DNA from: Pseudomonas orientalis
GTDB taxonomy: Bacteria > Pseudomonadota > Gammaproteobacteria > Pseudomonadales > Pseudomonadaceae
Assembly (NCBI RefSeq): GCF_022807995.1
Contig: NZ_CP094351.1
Coordinates: forward strand, 1,085,001 to 1,149,000
Direction of reading: 5' to 3'
Length of the DNA stretch: 64,000 bases
Of the stretch, positions 45,879-55,233 are shown one piece after another (within the stretch, counting starts at the first letter, position 1; every line of letters starts with the position of its first letter). The position numbers and the translations under genes were made by a program. Below the pieces are notes generated by a model that saw only the letters and a list, made by a program, of their open reading frames with translations, ran no database searches and had not been told where the DNA came from.

Positions 45879-46361
45879 TCAAGGTGTTGTCAGGGTTTCA
45901 TGTTCTCTATGTACCGTATTCTTGGAATTGCGCAGGTCTGCACCTTCACTCAGGACTTTCGCATCGACCATCAAGTGTGGATGACGCTCAAGCAAGCGCA
46001 TCAGTATGACCAGTGACTTGGGTGGTAATACTTCGCCGCGTTCGTAGCGAGAAACCGCGTTGTGCCCGCCACCTGACAACAGTTCCACGGTTTCCTTTTG
46101 TGACAGATGCAATTTGCGGCGTATGCGTTTCAGCTCTGTGCCGATCATTCGCCGGAAGGTGTGGACTATGTCATCGCACAGGTTCGAATAGCGTTCTGCG
46201 TCTTGCGGATCGAGGAGCACTTCTCCACACGCCTCGCATTCCCACCCAGACAAATTGTCGATACGGCGAAGCAAGCCTTTCACTTCCATTGTCTCGCTGC
46301 GTCCCGAGAAATGAAGCATCCCGTCCTGCCTTCCGCAACTGCAACATTGTTGTCTTTTCAT
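45879..46361 (-). CDS. mqsA: MqsA-type antitoxin
   Basis: 160 aa from ATG 46361 (AAGGAG upstream). The N-terminal zinc site uses CCSCG and CEACGE; the C-terminal HTH reads LKRIRRKLHLSQKETVELLSGGGHNAVSRYERGE, split here for reading as an Xre-type fold. In MqsRA systems this protein neutralises the MqsR RNase and represses the operon. Its ATG overlaps the original mqsR stop. About 30 residues longer than the E. coli protein at the C-terminus. Confidence 0.9.
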   Translation of the reverse strand: MKRQQCCSCGRQDGMLHFSGRSETMEVKGLLRRIDNLSGWECEACGEVLLDPQDAERYSNLCDDIVHTFRRMIGTELKRIRRKLHLSQKETVELLSGGGHNAVSRYERGEVLPPKSLVILMRLLERHPHLMVDAKVLSEGADLRNSKNTVHREHETLTTP

Positions 46362-46669
46362 GTGTTTTTCTCCTTGAAGGAGATCACCGGAGGTCCGTCG
46401 CCTGGACGGTAAGTCACCTTTATTTAGATCTCCAAACCGTGCGAGCAAATGTGGTAAACGTCCTGCCAGGCACGATGATCGTCATAACTTGTCATCGACT
46501 TGTACAGCATCGTTCTTTTCAGCGCGTAGATGACTGCCTGCATCTCTCCTATATCCAGGCCAAGGTCTTTACCGCTCAGCCGTGCGGTCGCGGTAAAGGC
46601 TCTGAAGCCAAGCCGCCTGACATCCGCCTTTATCACCGCCAAATCGTAATGAGGTGTGTACTTTTCCAT
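46358..46669 (-). pseudogene. mqsR: MqsR toxin with premature in-frame stop
   Basis: The frame begins MEKYTPHYDLAVIKADV and contains YKSMTSYDDHRAWQDVY, typical of MqsR (GCU-specific mRNA interferase). It stops at TAA (46424-46426) after 81 residues. In the same frame beyond the stop the family C-terminus continues as IKVTYRPGDG-PPVISFKEKNT to a TGA (46358) overlapping the mqsA ATG, giving 103 codons in all. The TAA stands where E. coli MqsR has Tyr (VYLKIT), so a single base change from TAC or TAT explains it. The toxin is probably truncated and inactive. Confidence 0.85.
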
Positions 46670-46687
46670 AAGACACCTGAGTCCAAT

Positions 46688-46708
46688 AATTACCCTCTGA
46701 GGGTAATT
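46688..46708. promoter_or_regulatory. Palindromic operator of mqsRA
   Basis: The centre TACCCTCTGAGGGTA lies in a near-perfect 21-bp palindrome, 18 nt upstream of the mqsR start. Its layout ACCCT-N3-AGGGT parallels the E. coli MqsA operator AACCT-N3-AGGTT. Confidence 0.7.
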
Positions 46709-46889
46709 TTACCAATCGAAAATACTGCTCCTTTTGCTGCCCAGGAACCCTAGTGCGTTGCCTTTGTAGGCAGCTCCGAATAGCCTGTGGGAAAATTCAT
46801 CCCATGATTGGCCGTACTGCAGGCGATCTGCAGGCACTGCGCTTGGCAAGACCCGCAACGCGCCAAATCCCTCTGCCGGCAGTTGATCA

Positions 46890-48155
46890 ATGAACCCTGA
46901 AACCCCACGCAAGACTGAACTTGAAGAGCTGCTGATTGACGCCGAGGCCGACGACGAGGTTGTGCAACACGCGCAGCCGAGCGTGGCCCGACCCTGGTTG
47001 CTGTTGCTCGGCCTGGTCCTGGTGGCGCTGAATCTGCGCCCGGCGCTGTCGAGCCTGTCGCCGCTGCTGGCGCAAGTCTCCAGCAGCCTGGGCTTGTCGG
47101 CCGCCAAGGCCGGTTTGCTGACCACCTTGCCGGTGCTCTGCCTGGGCCTTTTCGCGCCGACCGCGCCGCTGCTGGCGCGACGTTTTGGCGCCGAGCGCGT
47201 GGTATTGGGGATTCTGCTGACCCTGGCCGCCGGCATCATTCTGCGCGGTTCGTTCGGCGAGGTGGGCCTGTTCGCCGGCAGCCTGATTGCCGGTGCGAGC
47301 ATCGGCATCATCGGCGTGTTGTTGCCGGGTATCGTCAAGCGCGACTTCGCCAGGCAGGCCGGTGCCATGACCGGTGTCTACACGATGGCCCTGTGCCTGG
47401 GCGCCGCCATGGCGGCAGGTGCCTCTGTGCCGCTGAGCCACTTCTTTGGCGACAGCTGGAAGATCGGCCTGGGCTTCTGGATCCTGCCGGCCCTGGTAGC
47501 GGCCCTGGTCTGGTTGCCGCAGGTTGGACAGAAACACGGTGCCCATCATGTGGCCTATCGCGTAAAAGGTTTATTGCGTGATCCGCTGGCCTGGCAAGTC
47601 ACTCTGTACATGGGCCTGCAATCTTCCCTGGCCTATATCGTGTTCGGCTGGTTGCCGTCGATCCTGATCGGCCGGGGCCTGAGCGCGACCGAAGCCGGGC
47701 TGGCGCTGTCGGGGTCGATCATCGTGCAGCTGTTCAGCTCCCTTGCCGCGCCCTGGCTGGCAACGCGAGGCAAGGATCAACGCCTGGCAATCGTGGTGGT
47801 GATGCTGCTGACCCTGGGCGGTTTGTTCGGTTGTCTTTACGCACCGCTGGATGGCCTGTGGGGTTGGGCGATTGTGCTGGGCCTGGGGCAGGGCGGCACG
47901 TTCAGCCTGGCGCTGACCCTGATCGTGTTGCGCTCCCGCGATTCCCATGTGGCTGCGAACCTGTCGAGCATGGCCCAGGGCATCGGTTACACCCTGGCGT
48001 CCCTCGGCCCTTTCGCGGTCGGCCTGGTGCATGACTGGACCGGCGGCTGGACAGCCATCGGCTGGATCTTCGCCGTGCTTGGTCTGGGCGCCATCGTCGC
48101 GGGCCTCGGTGCCGGGCGTGCACGCTACGTGCAAGTCACCAGCGAGCACGTCTAG
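46890..48155 (+). CDS. MFS transporter, CynX/NimT family
   Basis: 421 aa. A 35-residue acidic cytoplasmic N-terminus precedes 12 TM helices. The opening LNLRPALSSLSPLL is the CynX/NimT hallmark (cyanate or nitroimidazole-type transporters); substrate not predictable. Its TAG stop overlaps the convergent DUF1120 stop in a shared CTAG. Confidence 0.88.
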   Translation: MNPETPRKTELEELLIDAEADDEVVQHAQPSVARPWLLLLGLVLVALNLRPALSSLSPLLAQVSSSLGLSAAKAGLLTTLPVLCLGLFAPTAPLLARRFGAERVVLGILLTLAAGIILRGSFGEVGLFAGSLIAGASIGIIGVLLPGIVKRDFARQAGAMTGVYTMALCLGAAMAAGASVPLSHFFGDSWKIGLGFWILPALVAALVWLPQVGQKHGAHHVAYRVKGLLRDPLAWQVTLYMGLQSSLAYIVFGWLPSILIGRGLSATEAGLALSGSIIVQLFSSLAAPWLATRGKDQRLAIVVVMLLTLGGLFGCLYAPLDGLWGWAIVLGLGQGGTFSLALTLIVLRSRDSHVAANLSSMAQGIGYTLASLGPFAVGLVHDWTGGWTAIGWIFAVLGLGAIVAGLGAGRARYVQVTSEHV

Positions 48156-48796
48156 AGGTACACCACTTCCAGCGTGGCCGAGCCATCAAGCGCGGTCTCC
48201 ACGCTCAAGTCGAGGTGCTTGCGGGCATTGATCACGGTCTGCACCGTGACAGTGCCCCCCAGGATGGCGATGGCCGTCGGCCCACTGACGCTGCCTTCCA
48301 CCTCGGTGAAGCCCAGGTAGCTTCGCGAGCCGATGTCGATAGGGTTGAGGTTGGAGGTGCGCCACGCCAGGCCAGCGGTGGTGGACTCGGTGCCATAGAC
48401 CTGCGGGGTGTTGCCGGCCTGGGTTTGGCGTGGGTCAAAGGTCAGGGAGTAGACCCCCAGGCGGTTGCCGCTGTGATCGAACCCCAGCCCGTAGTAGATC
48501 TCACTGTTGACCATGGCCGAGCCGTCCCGGTTGTCGCGCATGCGCAGGGCGTAGCGGACGGGGCCGTTGCAGGCGATGCCGATATGCAGGGTCTTGGCGG
48601 GCAGGCGCGTGGCGCTCTCCAGGTTCAGGTCCTGCTGGGCAATCTTGCCGTAGTCGATCAGGCCGCCGCTGGAAAGCTGCGGCAGGCAGGCAGCTGGAAT
48701 GATCAGGCCGTGGACACTCAGGTCCACGGCCGATGCGGCCAACGCAGCGGGCGCACAGGCCAGTAACAACAGGCCGGAAAGAATGCGGGTTTTCAT
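48152..48796 (-). CDS. DUF1120 fimbrial-type subunit (6th, distal)
   Basis: 214 aa with signal peptide (ILSGLLLLACAPAALA) followed by the DUF1120 opening AVDLSVHGLIIPAACLPQLS. Further family marks are GLIDYGKI, GSAMV and a C-terminal ALDGSATLEVVYL like a donor/assembly strand. DUF1120 proteins accompany usher systems in Pseudomonas and are probably pilin or tip subunits. Last gene of the operon. Confidence 0.85.
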   Translation of the reverse strand: MKTRILSGLLLLACAPAALAASAVDLSVHGLIIPAACLPQLSSGGLIDYGKIAQQDLNLESATRLPAKTLHIGIACNGPVRYALRMRDNRDGSAMVNSEIYYGLGFDHSGNRLGVYSLTFDPRQTQAGNTPQVYGTESTTAGLAWRTSNLNPIDIGSRSYLGFTEVEGSVSGPTAIAILGGTVTVQTVINARKHLDLSVETALDGSATLEVVYL

Positions 48797-48821
48797 GGGA
48801 CGGACTCCTCACAGTCATGGG

Positions 48822-49961
48822 TCAGGGGTAGACAATTTCGAGCGTGCCGGAACCGTTGATACGCACGACGTCACGCAGGTCCAGGGTTTGCATCGGCGCC
48901 AGGTAAGTCTTGATGCGCATCGTGCCGGTCAGGGTCTGCAGGGCGTCCGGCCCGGTGGTGACGCCGGGTTTGTCGGTAAAACCCATGATGCTGTTGGCAG
49001 CCATGGGGATTTGCCGCGCGGTGGAACTGCTCCACGCCACGCCATTGCTGGTCGAGTCGGTGCGGTACAAGGAGGGGAAGGCATCGGCGCTGAACTCCGC
49101 AGGATCGATGGTCAGGTAAAAGCGCCCGATCTTGTTGCGGCTGGCATCCAGGTCCAGGCCATAGGCGGTTTCATCCGTGCCGCCGGTGGCCGAGCCGTCG
49201 CGGTTGTCCTTCATGCGCAGGGCGAAGCGGATCGGCGCGTCGCAGGTCACGTTCAGGCGCAGGGTGCGGGTGGGCAAAGGTGTTTCAGTGCTGGCGTTGA
49301 GGTCTTTGGCATACAGGGTGCCGTAGTCCACCAGGCCTTGGTCGGACAAGGTTGGCAGGCAGGCGACAGGCGCAAAATGCGCGCGCAGTGTCAGTTCGCG
49401 GTAGCGCCCGTGGCGCGGGCCGTACAGCATCCCGGAGACTTCCCAGGTGGTCGCATCGCGCACTTGGGTGGCGGCAGGGTCGGCCCAGGCGCGCAAGGTC
49501 AACAGCAGCGCCAGGGTTTTCCCCGTGAGCACAACGTCCCGTTCCACCGGTGCGATGCCATGGCCGGGTCGCCACTGCACTGCGCCGCCACTGACCACAG
49601 GTGCCTGGCCCACGGCGGGCAGCAAACCCAGCTCCACCGCCCGGCCGTCGAGCAGGGCATCACCCACCTCAACGGCATAGCTGCCGTGCTCGGTAAACTG
49701 CAGGCGTTGCGCACTGGCGGCCAGCGCGCGGTAGAACAGGCTGAGGTCCTGGGCCTGTGGGCAGTTGACGGTTACGCTCAGGCGGCGTTCGCCGAGCAGG
49801 CGTTCCGGTGCGCTGTCGCTTTGCGCCAGGCGGCTCATCAGGCCGAAGTCCAGCAGCGGTTCGCTGACGTTCATTTGGCATTCTTCCACGGCCTGGACAG
49901 TGCCGGCGACGCCGATCAACAGCCACAGGCACAATTGACGCAGACAGGTTGCAAGGGACAT
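48822..49961 (-). CDS. Two-domain DUF1120 protein, candidate tip adhesin
   Basis: 379 aa from ATG 49961 (GAGG 9 nt upstream, inside the end of the usher gene). Signal peptide LCLWLLIGVAGTVQA. The N-terminal half (about 190 aa) starts ECQMNVSEPLLDFGLM and is unrelated by eye to DUF1120; the C-terminal half is a DUF1120 unit (ACLPTLSDQGLVDYGTL to INGSGTLEIVYP). This lectin/adhesin-plus-pilin layout suits a tip adhesin. Directly follows the usher. Confidence 0.85.
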   Translation of the reverse strand: MSLATCLRQLCLWLLIGVAGTVQAVEECQMNVSEPLLDFGLMSRLAQSDSAPERLLGERRLSVTVNCPQAQDLSLFYRALAASAQRLQFTEHGSYAVEVGDALLDGRAVELGLLPAVGQAPVVSGGAVQWRPGHGIAPVERDVVLTGKTLALLLTLRAWADPAATQVRDATTWEVSGMLYGPRHGRYRELTLRAHFAPVACLPTLSDQGLVDYGTLYAKDLNASTETPLPTRTLRLNVTCDAPIRFALRMKDNRDGSATGGTDETAYGLDLDASRNKIGRFYLTIDPAEFSADAFPSLYRTDSTSNGVAWSSSTARQIPMAANSIMGFTDKPGVTTGPDALQTLTGTMRIKTYLAPMQTLDLRDVVRINGSGTLEIVYP

Positions 49962-49972
49962 GGCGGGAATCC

Positions 49973-52408
49973 TCAAGGTGCGTGACAGCGTGCGGGGGCC
50001 GTTTCGAAGTACACCGAGGGGTCGGCTTTTTCCGGCAGCGAGTAGCGCAATTGGCATCGGCCGCCTTCGGGAGTGGTTATCCACAGCATCGGTTGGCCCA
50101 GCACATTGGGTAAAAACACCTGGCTGCCTTCCTGCACCAGGGTGATGAACTCGCCATTGCCGCTGCTGACGGAAGCGCCTGCGGGCAGCGGTGCACCCTG
50201 TTCGGTGCTGACGGTGAGCAGCAAACGGCGGGTCAGGCCGACGCCAAATTCGACGCGCTCCACGGCGCCGCGTCCGGCCGAGATCATTGCCAGACCGTTG
50301 TTGATATCGGCGTTGCGCGGCAATGAACGGGTTTGCACTTCCACCGCGCTGCGACCGTAGGCAGCCACTTGCGGCACCACGGCCTGGCCCTGCCAGTCGG
50401 TCCACACCGGGCCGCTGGGAGTGCTGAGCTTGATGCCGCTCATATCGCCCACCGACACCAGGGCGAAGGTGTCACGCACCGGGTAGGGGGAAAGGGTCAC
50501 GCCTGCGCCGTGCAGCACCACACCACCGCGCGCACTGCCCTGGTAACTGGAACGCTCGGCATCGGAGCGGCTGTAGCTCATATCCAACTGGCTGTAGCGC
50601 GGCAGCGCGGACACGCCAAGGGTGGCTTCAACTTGATGGTCGCTGCTGTCGTGCTCGGCGCTGACGCGATAACTGAGTTGGTCGTCGATCTGTTCGGTGA
50701 TGCCCAGGCCGGTGCGGTTGTCGCCACCGGAGTTGCGCACCCAACTGCGTAGCCGGCGACTCTCGCCCAGCGGTACGCTGATATTCAGGTACACGGCGTT
50801 GTCCTGCTGCTGGCGGCCGCCCATTTGCCATTCGGCGCTGGCCGACAACGACACCGCACCAAGGCTTGTGCCCCAGGAGGCCAGCGCACGGCTGCTGCTG
50901 TCGCCGGCAAAATTGGCTGAGCGTGAAACCCCGGCGCTGAACGCACCCAGCTTCGGATGGGACCAGCCCAGGTTGAGGCTTTGCTGGTCGCGGTAGCGCG
51001 AATCACGGTTGTTGGCGTCGCGCGCGTAAGTGCTTTCTTCGAGTTCGCGATAGCCTATGCTGCGCCAGGAATTGGCGGCGCTGACGGACCATTGCTCACT
51101 CAGGCGCTGGGACCAGGACAGATCGGTCTGTACGCCGGACACCTTTTCCTGCGTCTGGGTGTTCGACACTTGTGTGGACAGTTGGATCTGACTGTCCAGC
51201 CACGGCAGCCAGCCCAGGCTCGCGCCTGTCGAACGGTATCCACGGGCTGCCAGCACGCCCGTGCCTAGGGTGACCTGCGGGTGCAGGGTGCCGGTCCAGC
51301 CGGCACTGACCACCCATGGATCATCACCTTTGGCATCGCCCACATTGCGCACCCGGCCTGCCGCGACCGAGTAACCCGGCGCCGGCAGGCCCAGGCCGAG
51401 CATGGCTGCGGGCACGGTGAAACGCCGCTCACCGCCAACGCTTTCCTTGACCGTGACTTCGACGTCCGAGCGCGTGTTCAAGCGACGCACATCGGTCAGG
51501 GTAAACGGCCCGGCGGGCACCACGGTGGAATGAATCAACGCGCCGTTCTGGCGCACTTCCACCTGGGCCGGGCTGTTGGCGATGCCCTGAATCAGCGCGC
51601 CCTGGCCCTGTTCTTGAAGGGCGTGTTCGGTGAGCACCTGCACGCCGGTGATCTGCGCGCCGGACAGCACGGGGTTGTACAGGTTGATTTGCCCGGCCTG
51701 CAGTACCGCCTGGTGGCTGGCGAAGGTGCGTTGGGCATAGGCTTCCAGATGGGTGCTACGTGACAGGCCATCCTGCCAGGTCTGCACCTGGCGACTGCGC
51801 ACGATCCAGTCGCCGGCATTGAACCCCACCTCGGTATTGGCCGAACCAAAGCGGCTGGCGTCATCGCCGAAGCGGTTGTAGAAGCCGCTCAGGTCGTAGT
51901 TGAGCAGGCCGGCAAACCCGCCGGTTTCGTAGCCGGAGATATCCTGTTGTACCGGGCGCAGGGCTTTGGTGGGTACCACCAGCGATACCGTCAGTGTCGC
52001 CGGGTCTGGCTCCACCAGGGTTTGCGGGTACTGCGCAAGAAAATCATGACAGCTCTCGGTCCCACTGGGCGGCATCAGATTGGCGGCATCGAGCAAGGCG
52101 CGGTCGAAGCACAGATTGCCCTGCTGGTCGAAATTCACCGCCAACCGACCACGACGCTGACCGTTGACGCGCAGGTTGACGGTATGTTGCCCGGCCGCGT
52201 AACGCGGTGCGGCCAGCAACAGGCTGGCCAGTTGTGGGTCGATGCCGCGTTGATGCAAGGTCTGGGCATCGAAGCCTGACGGGCTGGAGTCTTCGGCGCA
52301 CACTTTGGCGGGTATCAGCGCACACAGCAGCAATACCAGCGCCAAGGCAGGGCAGGCAGAGGGAGCGGGCACGGCTTCGCCGTCACGGTAACTCAATACT
52401 GTTTTCAC
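49973..52408 (-). CDS. Fimbrial outer-membrane usher (FimD/PapC family)
   Basis: 811 aa. Signal peptide with LALVLLLCALIPAKVCA. N-terminal usher domain FDAQTLHQRGIDPQLASLL; a beta-barrel with a plug region; the C-terminal end holds GGRCQLRYSLPE with paired Cys. It exports and polymerises chaperone-bound subunits across the outer membrane. Between chaperone and adhesin genes on the same strand. Confidence 0.92.
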   Translation of the reverse strand: MKTVLSYRDGEAVPAPSACPALALVLLLCALIPAKVCAEDSSPSGFDAQTLHQRGIDPQLASLLLAAPRYAAGQHTVNLRVNGQRRGRLAVNFDQQGNLCFDRALLDAANLMPPSGTESCHDFLAQYPQTLVEPDPATLTVSLVVPTKALRPVQQDISGYETGGFAGLLNYDLSGFYNRFGDDASRFGSANTEVGFNAGDWIVRSRQVQTWQDGLSRSTHLEAYAQRTFASHQAVLQAGQINLYNPVLSGAQITGVQVLTEHALQEQGQGALIQGIANSPAQVEVRQNGALIHSTVVPAGPFTLTDVRRLNTRSDVEVTVKESVGGERRFTVPAAMLGLGLPAPGYSVAAGRVRNVGDAKGDDPWVVSAGWTGTLHPQVTLGTGVLAARGYRSTGASLGWLPWLDSQIQLSTQVSNTQTQEKVSGVQTDLSWSQRLSEQWSVSAANSWRSIGYRELEESTYARDANNRDSRYRDQQSLNLGWSHPKLGAFSAGVSRSANFAGDSSSRALASWGTSLGAVSLSASAEWQMGGRQQQDNAVYLNISVPLGESRRLRSWVRNSGGDNRTGLGITEQIDDQLSYRVSAEHDSSDHQVEATLGVSALPRYSQLDMSYSRSDAERSSYQGSARGGVVLHGAGVTLSPYPVRDTFALVSVGDMSGIKLSTPSGPVWTDWQGQAVVPQVAAYGRSAVEVQTRSLPRNADINNGLAMISAGRGAVERVEFGVGLTRRLLLTVSTEQGAPLPAGASVSSGNGEFITLVQEGSQVFLPNVLGQPMLWITTPEGGRCQLRYSLPEKADPSVYFETAPARCHAP

Positions 52409-52526
52409 GCAAGGTACTCGAGTAGTGAGCGCGCAGGCCTTGTGAGCCTGGCGTTCCGGTGACGATCAATAAGCCGTCACTTCGTTACTCAGGCGACGCA
52501 GTTGGCAGGCCGCCCGGGGTGTTCCG

Positions 52527-53231
52527 TCAGAAGCTGATCGGTGCGTCGTAAGCCTTGACCGCAAACCCGTATACGGTGGCCGGTTGCAGCCTTACCGTAT
52601 GGGCCTGGCTACCGCTGGCCGGGACGCTCAAGGCTTCGCCGGGCAGCACATAGGTGCGCGGCAGCATGGCCTTGCCGTCGCCTGGCAGCAGGTGCAGTTC
52701 CTGCGCCAGTCGCACCACATACGGTGTGTCGTTGCGCACTTGCAGTTGGCCCTCGCGCAGTGTCCAGGTCAGGTCGGTCCAGGGCGTGCGGTTTGGCGCC
52801 AGGCCCTTGGGGTGCAGGATGACCGGCAGATTCTGGCGCACAGTCACGCCCACGCGGGCGTGCCCGGCGGCGGTGGCTGCGCGTCCCTGGGGCATGCCTT
52901 CGAAGACCGCGCGTTTAAGCCGTTGGGTGAGCAACGGTTGCCGGTTCTGCAGAATGAAACGCACCAGCTGGGATTTGGACGCCTCGACCCGCGACAGCGG
53001 CGGCGTCACCACCAGCAGCGGTTCGGTGTCTTCGGGAATGTCCTGCAAGGTGACATGCAGCAGGGCGAGCTGGCTGTCGGTATTGGTCACCGATACCGAG
53101 GCTTCGCCTTCGGCCTCATGCACGATCACCACCGAAGTGTCCGGGACCATGCCGTCGGCTTTTACCTGATCGCCGAGTATCAGTAGCAAGGCGATGAGGC
53201 CGACTGCGGTGTTTGAGAATGTCGTCGTCAT
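52527..53231 (-). CDS. Periplasmic fimbrial chaperone
   Basis: 234 aa, signal peptide (TAVGLIALLLILGDQVKA). Two Ig-like domains: EGEASVSVTNTDSQLALLHV in domain 1, LVVTPPLSRVEASKSQLVRFIL is the classic chaperone motif, and RVGVTVRQNLPVILHPKG marks the subunit-binding hinge. Folds DUF1120 subunits by donor-strand complementation. Confidence 0.92.
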   Translation of the reverse strand: MTTTFSNTAVGLIALLLILGDQVKADGMVPDTSVVIVHEAEGEASVSVTNTDSQLALLHVTLQDIPEDTEPLLVVTPPLSRVEASKSQLVRFILQNRQPLLTQRLKRAVFEGMPQGRAATAAGHARVGVTVRQNLPVILHPKGLAPNRTPWTDLTWTLREGQLQVRNDTPYVVRLAQELHLLPGDGKAMLPRTYVLPGEALSVPASGSQAHTVRLQPATVYGFAVKAYDAPISF

Positions 53232-53265
53232 GACGGGTTTTCCATTAAGCCAAAAAGAGGATCGA

Positions 53266-53949
53266 TCAGAGGTAGCGCAGGTCCAGGACGATGGCGCCGT
53301 CGAGCGGGACTTCCTGATCCAGGGTCAGGTAACGCGAGAAGTTGATGGCGGTGCTCACTTGAAGCTGGACGATCAACTGGCTGATGAAGTCGGGTTGCCG
53401 GTCTCCCGCCGGTGCAAAGGCCATGTACGCGCGCGGGTAGGCGTTAGGCTCCTGTGACCAGCTTTCGCCGTTGTCTCTGGACGCCAAGACCTGCATGGCC
53501 TGCGTATCGCCCACCGCGTTGCGATAGGCCAATGCCACCGAGCCGAGGCGCTCCTCGGGGACATGAATGTTCCTGCCCAGCCCATAGAAATAATCGGGGG
53601 CCGACGAGGAGTCGGCGCGTTCGTCGATGCCAACCAGTGCAAACAGCATGGGCCTGGCGCACTGCACACGCAGGCCGAGCGTCTGGACCGGCAGCACGGT
53701 GAACTCATCGGCGTTGAGGCTGTGGGAAGCAATCCTGCCGTGATCGACGGTGCCGTCATGGCTCAGCTCGACATGGCAGGCATCCGGGGTTACCCGGCCG
53801 GTCACTGTGAGGTCGACGGCTGAAGCTGCGTGGGCTTCGACCATCGCGGTCAGGCCAAGCACGATGGTCACACTACGCCCCCATGCCGTGAGCACGGGCA
53901 ACACCGGATGCCGCCCATGCCTGTCGGTGTTCAAGGGATGAGCGGCCAT
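53266..53949 (-). CDS. DUF1120 fimbrial-type subunit (4th)
   Basis: 227 aa. After a hydrophobic N-terminal segment (ILGLTAMVEAHAAS preceded by charged residues) comes AVDLTVTGRVTPDACHVELS, then TVDHGRI, LRVQCARP, and the end VPLDGAIVLDLRYL. Same plan as the neighbouring paralogues but more divergent. Starts 3 nt after the previous gene. Confidence 0.82.
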   Translation of the reverse strand: MAAHPLNTDRHGRHPVLPVLTAWGRSVTIVLGLTAMVEAHAASAVDLTVTGRVTPDACHVELSHDGTVDHGRIASHSLNADEFTVLPVQTLGLRVQCARPMLFALVGIDERADSSSAPDYFYGLGRNIHVPEERLGSVALAYRNAVGDTQAMQVLASRDNGESWSQEPNAYPRAYMAFAPAGDRQPDFISQLIVQLQVSTAINFSRYLTLDQEVPLDGAIVLDLRYL

Positions 53950-53952
53950 GGG

Positions 53953-54573
53953 TCAGAGGTACTTCACTTCGAGAGTGGCGGAACCGTCAAGGGTGACTTC
54001 GTTGCTGAGGTCCATCCCGGCGGTGCCCATAATGAAGGTCTGCACTTGCAGATCGACCACCAGGTCTTTGACGGCCAGCGGCTGGCTGTCGTCATCCATT
54101 GCGGCGACCGACATGTACAGGCCCGGATCCCAGAACTTTTCCTTGAACCAGGTGTTGCCTTGATCGGACGATGCAATCGGTTGCACCACTACGCCATCTT
54201 CGGCAAGCGGATTGGCCAGCGTGAGGTTATATCCGCCGAGCTTCTGGGTTTCATTGACGAAGCCCAGGCCGTAAGTCGAAGAGACACTTGAGGAGGCACG
54301 GTTATCGATCGAGTGCAGAGCGAACTGGATCGCGGCGTCGCAATTGACGGCCAGGACCAGGGTATGGTTGCCGATGACTGTCGGGGTTTCCGGGTTCAGG
54401 TCCTTGGCGGAGATCTTGCCGTGGTCGATCACACCACCAGCGGACAGGCTCGGCGTGCAGGCGCTGGGCACGATCAGACCCTTGACGGTCAGGTCCACGG
54501 TGGATGCGGCAAAGGTGGTGGCCGAGTGGAGCAACAGCACGCTGGCGGCCAGGGTGGTCAATCGGGTGTTCAT
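53953..54573 (-). CDS. DUF1120 fimbrial-type subunit (3rd)
   Basis: 206 aa, signal peptide ending TTFAAS, then TVDLTVKGLIVPSACTPSLS, VIDHGKISAKDLNPETPT, LAVNCDAAIQFALHSIDNRA and the C-terminal TLDGSATLEVKYL. Clear paralogue of the two genes upstream. Confidence 0.87.
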   Translation of the reverse strand: MNTRLTTLAASVLLLHSATTFAASTVDLTVKGLIVPSACTPSLSAGGVIDHGKISAKDLNPETPTVIGNHTLVLAVNCDAAIQFALHSIDNRASSSVSSTYGLGFVNETQKLGGYNLTLANPLAEDGVVVQPIASSDQGNTWFKEKFWDPGLYMSVAAMDDDSQPLAVKDLVVDLQVQTFIMGTAGMDLSNEVTLDGSATLEVKYL

Positions 54574-54584
54574 CGGTAGGCTCC

Positions 54585-55205
54585 TTACAGGTAATTGACT
54601 TGCACGGTGGCGTGTCCGTCGATGGGCACTTCGTCGGTCAGCGTCAGGTTGCTGGCGGGAGCGATGTGCGTGATCAGGCGTATTTCGGCGTCCAGTTCCT
54701 GTACCGCAATCGGTGCCAGGCCGTCGTTGTCGGCGACCGCCGTCAACAGGGTATGGCTGAGCATTACCGAAGGCATCCAGGTCACGCCGCCATCCCTGGA
54801 GGTGATGGTGCGTACCGGCACGCCATCGGCCACCGGCATATACAGGCCAAGCCCGGCATCGCCGACTTTTTCATCGTTGGGGGTCACGCCCAGGCCATGC
54901 CAGCTGAAGTGGCTGGCGGTGGTGCCGGCGCGGTTGTCGATGGTGTTCAGGGTAAAAATGGTCGGCCCTTCGCAACGCACGTTCAACAGCATGGTTTCCC
55001 GGGGCAGGTCGGTGTAGGTGTCGGGGTTGAGGTCCTTGACCGATACCTTGCCGAAGTCGATGGTGCCGCCGGAGACCATGGGCGCGCAGGCGCTGGGGGT
55101 GATGATGCCTTTGACAGTCAGGTCATGGCTGCTGGCGGCCAATACCGGGCCGGCGCCGAACAGCAGCAGAGCCGCAGTGAGAGTAGCGAGGGGAGGGCTA
55201 ACCAT
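54585..55205 (-). CDS. DUF1120 fimbrial-type subunit (2nd)
   Basis: 206 aa, signal peptide (LTAALLLFGAGPVLAAS), then HDLTVKGIITPSACAPMVS, TIDFGKVSVKDLNPDTY, LNVRCEGPTIFTLNTIDNRA and IDGHATVQVNYL. Same length as the third subunit. Confidence 0.87.
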   Translation of the reverse strand: MVSPPLATLTAALLLFGAGPVLAASSHDLTVKGIITPSACAPMVSGGTIDFGKVSVKDLNPDTYTDLPRETMLLNVRCEGPTIFTLNTIDNRAGTTASHFSWHGLGVTPNDEKVGDAGLGLYMPVADGVPVRTITSRDGGVTWMPSVMLSHTLLTAVADNDGLAPIAVQELDAEIRLITHIAPASNLTLTDEVPIDGHATVQVNYL

Positions 55206-55233
55206 AGGTCACATCCTGTGGGGTTAGTGGGGG

